In this document: positions 5,353 to 7,940 of the stretch, one piece after another
How positions within the stretch are numbered: position 1 is the stretch's first letter
How the letters are laid out: each line of letters opens with the position of its first letter
Origin: Pseudomonadota bacterium
Lineage (GTDB): Bacteria > Pseudomonadota > Gammaproteobacteria > SZUA-229
Reading direction: 5' to 3'
DNA length: 7,940 bases
Assembly (NCBI GenBank): GCA_030836935.1
Contig: JAUPMA010000314.1
Span: forward strand, 1-7,940
The notes under the pieces: model-generated
The model's input: the letters and a program-made list of their open reading frames with translations, nothing else
Databases searched by the model: none
Told to the model about the DNA's origin: nothing
Translations under genes and position numbers: made by a program

Positions 5353-6303
5353 TTAATAAATTTTCGCCTCACCCTCAGGCCGGGTTCTGAAAAGTTTGAA
5401 TGTCCAGAAATATTCAGCCGGGCATAAACGCACCAGTTCTTCAATCGACTGATTCATTTTGGTTGCATCAATCAGATCATCACCCTGCGGAAAATTTTCC
5501 AGCGCCGGCAGTACATGCACAATGTATTGATGGGTTTTGTCGTCATAACAGCCCATCAATGGCAATACTTCGGCATTGCAACTTTTTGCCAGCCGGCCCA
5601 GTACCGGAATGGTGGCTTTGGCGTGGCCAAACAGTGGCGCAAATATCGAGCGTTCGCGCCCCAGATCTTCATCAGATAAATAAAACATGACGTGACCGGC
5701 GCGCACGTCCTTGATGATGGGGCGCAAGCCGGCTTCGCGGCTGTAAATAATGGTGCCGTAACGGGCGCGGCCTTTCACAATAAAATAATTGATCAGCGGA
5801 TTTTTCATCAGCTTGATCGGGCCGCTGACCGGATAGCGCATCAGAATGGCTGAACCGGCCGCATCCAGTCCTACGCAATGTCCGGCCATGATGATGACCG
5901 ATTTGCCGCGCGCCAGGGTATGTTCAATATGTTCCTGGCCGCGCAATATAATGCGCTGTTGTAAATATTTTTTTGATCCCCACCATACCAGACCCAGATG
6001 CAGCACGCTGCGCATTTGTGCGCGAAAATGTTTGCGCAAAATCTGTTTGCGTTCTTCTTCACTTGATTCAGGAAAGCATAGTTGCAAATTGATGCGTGCA
6101 ATGCGGCGACGTTTGGCGTTGATGTTGCGGCCCAGATCACCGAGTACATTGGCGAGTGCATCACTCCATGAAATTGGCAGCAGATAAATCAAAAACAGAA
6201 ACCCGATCATCAGCCAGGTTGCCCAGTAAGCCGGGCCGAGAAATGCCGGCCTGAACGGATTGGCGAGTACCAGTGAACTTTGAGGTAATTTTTTTTCAGT
6301 CAT
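5353..6303 (-). CDS. HX4D-type acyltransferase (LpxL/HtrB-like)
   Basis: This 316-residue protein belongs to the lipid A lauroyl/myristoyl acyltransferase family. These enzymes transfer an acyl chain from acyl-carrier protein at the cytoplasmic face of the inner membrane. A membrane anchor lies at about residues 29-45. The catalytic HX4D motif is AGHCVGLD with H142 and D147. Downstream are the family-typical segments YGTIIYSREAGLRPIIKDV, FYLSDEDLG and PLFGHAKATIPVLGRLA, the last before a strand ending EVLPLMGC. Length is close to the usual 300-310. The start at 6303 has no clear Shine-Dalgarno sequence, but the N-terminus fits the family. Lipid A is the likely acceptor, but family members also acylate other lipids such as ornithine lipids or aryl polyenes, so I give no symbol. 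It follows trkH on the same strand after an 87-base gap holding a repeat. Confidence 0.88.
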   Translation of the reverse strand: MTEKKLPQSSLVLANPFRPAFLGPAYWATWLMIGFLFLIYLLPISWSDALANVLGDLGRNINAKRRRIARINLQLCFPESSEEERKQILRKHFRAQMRSVLHLGLVWWGSKKYLQQRIILRGQEHIEHTLARGKSVIIMAGHCVGLDAAGSAILMRYPVSGPIKLMKNPLINYFIVKGRARYGTIIYSREAGLRPIIKDVRAGHVMFYLSDEDLGRERSIFAPLFGHAKATIPVLGRLAKSCNAEVLPLMGCYDDKTHQYIVHVLPALENFPQGDDLIDATKMNQSIEELVRLCPAEYFWTFKLFRTRPEGEAKIY

Positions 6304-6311
6304 GTTTATTC

Positions 6312-6366
6312 AAAGTGGCAAGTGGCAAGGGCGAAGTTGCAGTCAAAAGCTTTTCCTTGCTGCTTT
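6312..6366. repeat. GCAAG-type repeat between trkH and the acyltransferase gene (family B, copy 2)
   Basis: On the plus strand AAGTGGC and CAAGTGGCAAGG units lead into the core 6333-6361. On the minus strand this core begins AGCAAGGAAAAGCTTTTG and ends ACTTC. The copy at the lysR stop (3973-4000) begins AGCAAGGCAAGCTTTTG and also ends ACTTC, in the opposite orientation. GCAAGG and CCTTGC within it can pair to form a hairpin. It fills most of the gap between two minus-strand genes. Confidence 0.6.
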
Positions 6367-6390
6367 AACCTTTCAACTTTGTACTTGTTT

Positions 6391-7842
6391 TTATTTCCGC
6401 CAGAACGCCGGCATCAGCAACACCAGCAGCGTGAATACTTCGAGCCGTCCCAGCAACATGGCAAAAGATAAAACCCATTTGGCAAAATCGTTGAGATTGC
6501 CAAAGGTCGAACTGACATCGCCCAGTCCGGCGCCCATGTTGTTGAGGCAGGCGGCCACCGCAGAAAAGGCTGTTACCTGATCCAGTCCGCTGGCCATGAG
6601 CAACAGCATCAGGATGGCGATCACGGTTACATAAGCCGAGGCAAAACCCCAGACTGCATTCATGATGTCTTCGGATACTGGCGACTTGTTGATCTTGACC
6701 ACCACCTGCGCACTGGGGTGAATCAAACGCAGCATTTCGCGGCCCCATTGCTTGATCAGCAGCAGCACGCGAATCACTTTCATGCCGCCACCGGTTGATC
6801 CGGCGCAGGCGCCGATAAAACTGGAAAATACCAGCATCACGGCGAGAAACCCCGGCCAGGATGAATAACCGTCGAGAGTAAGGAGGCCGGTTGTGGTCAT
6901 GATGGATACAGCGTGAAAAATACCACTGCGCAGTGCATGTTCACCGCTTGCTGTGCCGGAGAAATACAGAAACATGACGCAAATCAGCGCCATGGAAAAC
7001 AGCAGCATGAAATAGGCGCGAAACTCTACGTCGTGGGTAAACGGTTTTACGCTGATACGGCGAAATGCAATGAAATGCAGGGCGAAATTGACGCCGCCGA
7101 GAAACATGAAGACCACGGTTACGGCTTCGATGGCTGGGTTGTTGTAATGACCGATGCTGGCATCGTGGGTGGAGAAACCACCGAGAGACAAGGCGGAGAA
7201 AGCATGGTTGACGGCATCAAATAACGGCATGCCAGCGAGCCAGAAACTGAGAATGCAGGCAATGTTCAGTGTTAAATACACATACCACAATGCCTTGGCC
7301 GTTTCGGTAATGCGCGGCGTCAGCTTGCTGTCTTTTACCGGCCCCGGTGCTTCCGCCTTGTAGAGCTGCATGCCACCAATGCCGAGCATGGGCAGGATGG
7401 CGACGGCCAGAACGATGATGCCCATGCCGCCGAGAAAATGCAGCTGGCTGCGGTGATAGAGAATGGCATGCGGCATGGAGTCCAGGCCGCTCATGACCGT
7501 AGCGCCCGTGGTGGTGATGGCAGAAACTGATTCAAACACTGCATCCACCAGTGGCATGTTCAGGGGTGAATATAAATACAGCGGCAAGGCGCCCATCGCG
7601 CTACCCAGTGTCCAGAACATGACCACCACTACGAAGCCGTCACGCAAACGCAATTCGGTTTTGATGTGGCGCACCGGCAGCCACAAAACAATGCCGGTCA
7701 GTAAGGTGCTTAAGTAACTGATGAAAAAAACTGAACTCGCGCCTTCGGCATACCACAGGTCAATCAGCATGGGCGGTACCAGTACGATGCTGAACAGCAT
7801 CAGCAATATTCCGGTTACGCGCTGGATGACAGTGAAATGCAT
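6391..7842 (-). CDS. trkH: TrkH potassium uptake channel subunit
   Basis: At 483 residues this has the same length as E. coli TrkH. It is a polytopic inner-membrane protein made of four membrane-pore-membrane repeats that form the potassium path; gating is normally by the NAD-binding TrkA subunit, which is not in the window. The four selectivity loops are visible: TTTGAT at 110-115, GGFST at 221-225, TTTGLL at 316-321 and NNMGAGLGD at 434-442. The hallmark HFLGGMGIIVLAVAILPML lies at 135-153. ATG at 7842 was chosen because MHFTVIQRVTGILLML is the family N-terminus. The frame could extend to a GTG at 7884, but that lies inside the repeat upstream. No clear Shine-Dalgarno sequence precedes 7842. 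A composite repeat begins 10 bases upstream and would be part of the 5' leader if the promoter lies beyond the window. Confidence 0.96.
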   Translation of the reverse strand: MHFTVIQRVTGILLMLFSIVLVPPMLIDLWYAEGASSVFFISYLSTLLTGIVLWLPVRHIKTELRLRDGFVVVVMFWTLGSAMGALPLYLYSPLNMPLVDAVFESVSAITTTGATVMSGLDSMPHAILYHRSQLHFLGGMGIIVLAVAILPMLGIGGMQLYKAEAPGPVKDSKLTPRITETAKALWYVYLTLNIACILSFWLAGMPLFDAVNHAFSALSLGGFSTHDASIGHYNNPAIEAVTVVFMFLGGVNFALHFIAFRRISVKPFTHDVEFRAYFMLLFSMALICVMFLYFSGTASGEHALRSGIFHAVSIMTTTGLLTLDGYSSWPGFLAVMLVFSSFIGACAGSTGGGMKVIRVLLLIKQWGREMLRLIHPSAQVVVKINKSPVSEDIMNAVWGFASAYVTVIAILMLLLMASGLDQVTAFSAVAACLNNMGAGLGDVSSTFGNLNDFAKWVLSFAMLLGRLEVFTLLVLLMPAFWRK

Positions 7843-7852
7843 GGTTGTTAAG

Positions 7853-7940
7853 GCTGAAGTAAAAGCATGTGGACACAGAGGCACAGAGGCACAGAGGACG
7901 TTAATAATAAATCTCTGCGTCTCTGCGTCTCTGCGCCAAA
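7853..7940. repeat. Composite repeat upstream of trkH (family A, copy 2)
   Basis: It begins with one GCTGAAG heptamer (7853-7859) and an AT-rich spacer. A left arm follows at 7869-7896 made of CACAGAGG-type units, then a 16-base loop (7897-7912) beginning GACGTTA. The right arm at 7913-7940 is made of three CTCTGCGN units followed by CAAA at the very end of the window. Order, loop length and right-arm length match the copy at 5249-5337. The arms are imperfectly complementary, with one A-C mismatch per 8-base unit on the plus strand; these become G.U pairs in a minus-strand transcript. Confidence 0.8.

Noticed and set aside
7843..7884. Extension of trkH to a GTG start at 7884
   Set aside because: The extra 14 codons lie in the composite repeat, and the methionine at 7842 gives the exact usual family length and N-terminus.

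Overview
The window looks like a chromosomal segment of a Gram-negative proteobacterium, most probably gamma- or betaproteobacterial. It carries a lipid A-type HX4D acyltransferase, a periplasmic YceI protein with a signal peptide, a TrkH potassium channel subunit and a LysR regulator. The species cannot be named from the sequence alone.

Layout. Bases 1-143 are the GC-rich 3' end of a RuBisCO-like large-chain gene (+). Directly abutting it on the minus strand is what looks like a decayed 3' end of a second yceI gene. A compact two-gene DUF4160-DUF2442 unit (542-1220, +) follows and ends at a strong rho-independent terminator. After a gene-free stretch of about 340 bases comes a minus-strand yceJ-yceI pair (cytochrome b561 and periplasmic lipocalin-fold protein), in the same order as in E. 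coli. A LysR-family regulator is divergent from yceJ across 130 bases and is the natural candidate to control it. A patatin-like phospholipase follows lysR on the same strand. Convergent to it are a minus-strand HX4D acyltransferase and, upstream of that, trkH.

The main unexplained structure is a set of short repeats at gene boundaries. One composite element (GCTGAAG heptamer, spacer, 28-base arm built from 8-base units, 16-base loop containing GACGTTA, complementary arm) occurs twice: between the convergent patatin and acyltransferase genes, and immediately upstream of trkH up to the last base of the window. A second family, rich in GCAAG units and containing AAGCTTTTG, occurs twice in opposite orientations: at the lysR stop codon and between trkH and the acyltransferase gene. 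Repeat sequence forms the last codons of lysR and the end of the patatin read-through frame.

The patatin frame has an in-frame amber stop, after which 35 more sense codons continue with family-like sequence. This is either a recent C-terminal truncation or a sequencing error. No complete new defence or mobile system is evident. The DUF4160-DUF2442 pair is the closest thing to an accessory module, and it sits between an intact yceI and the putative yceI remnant.
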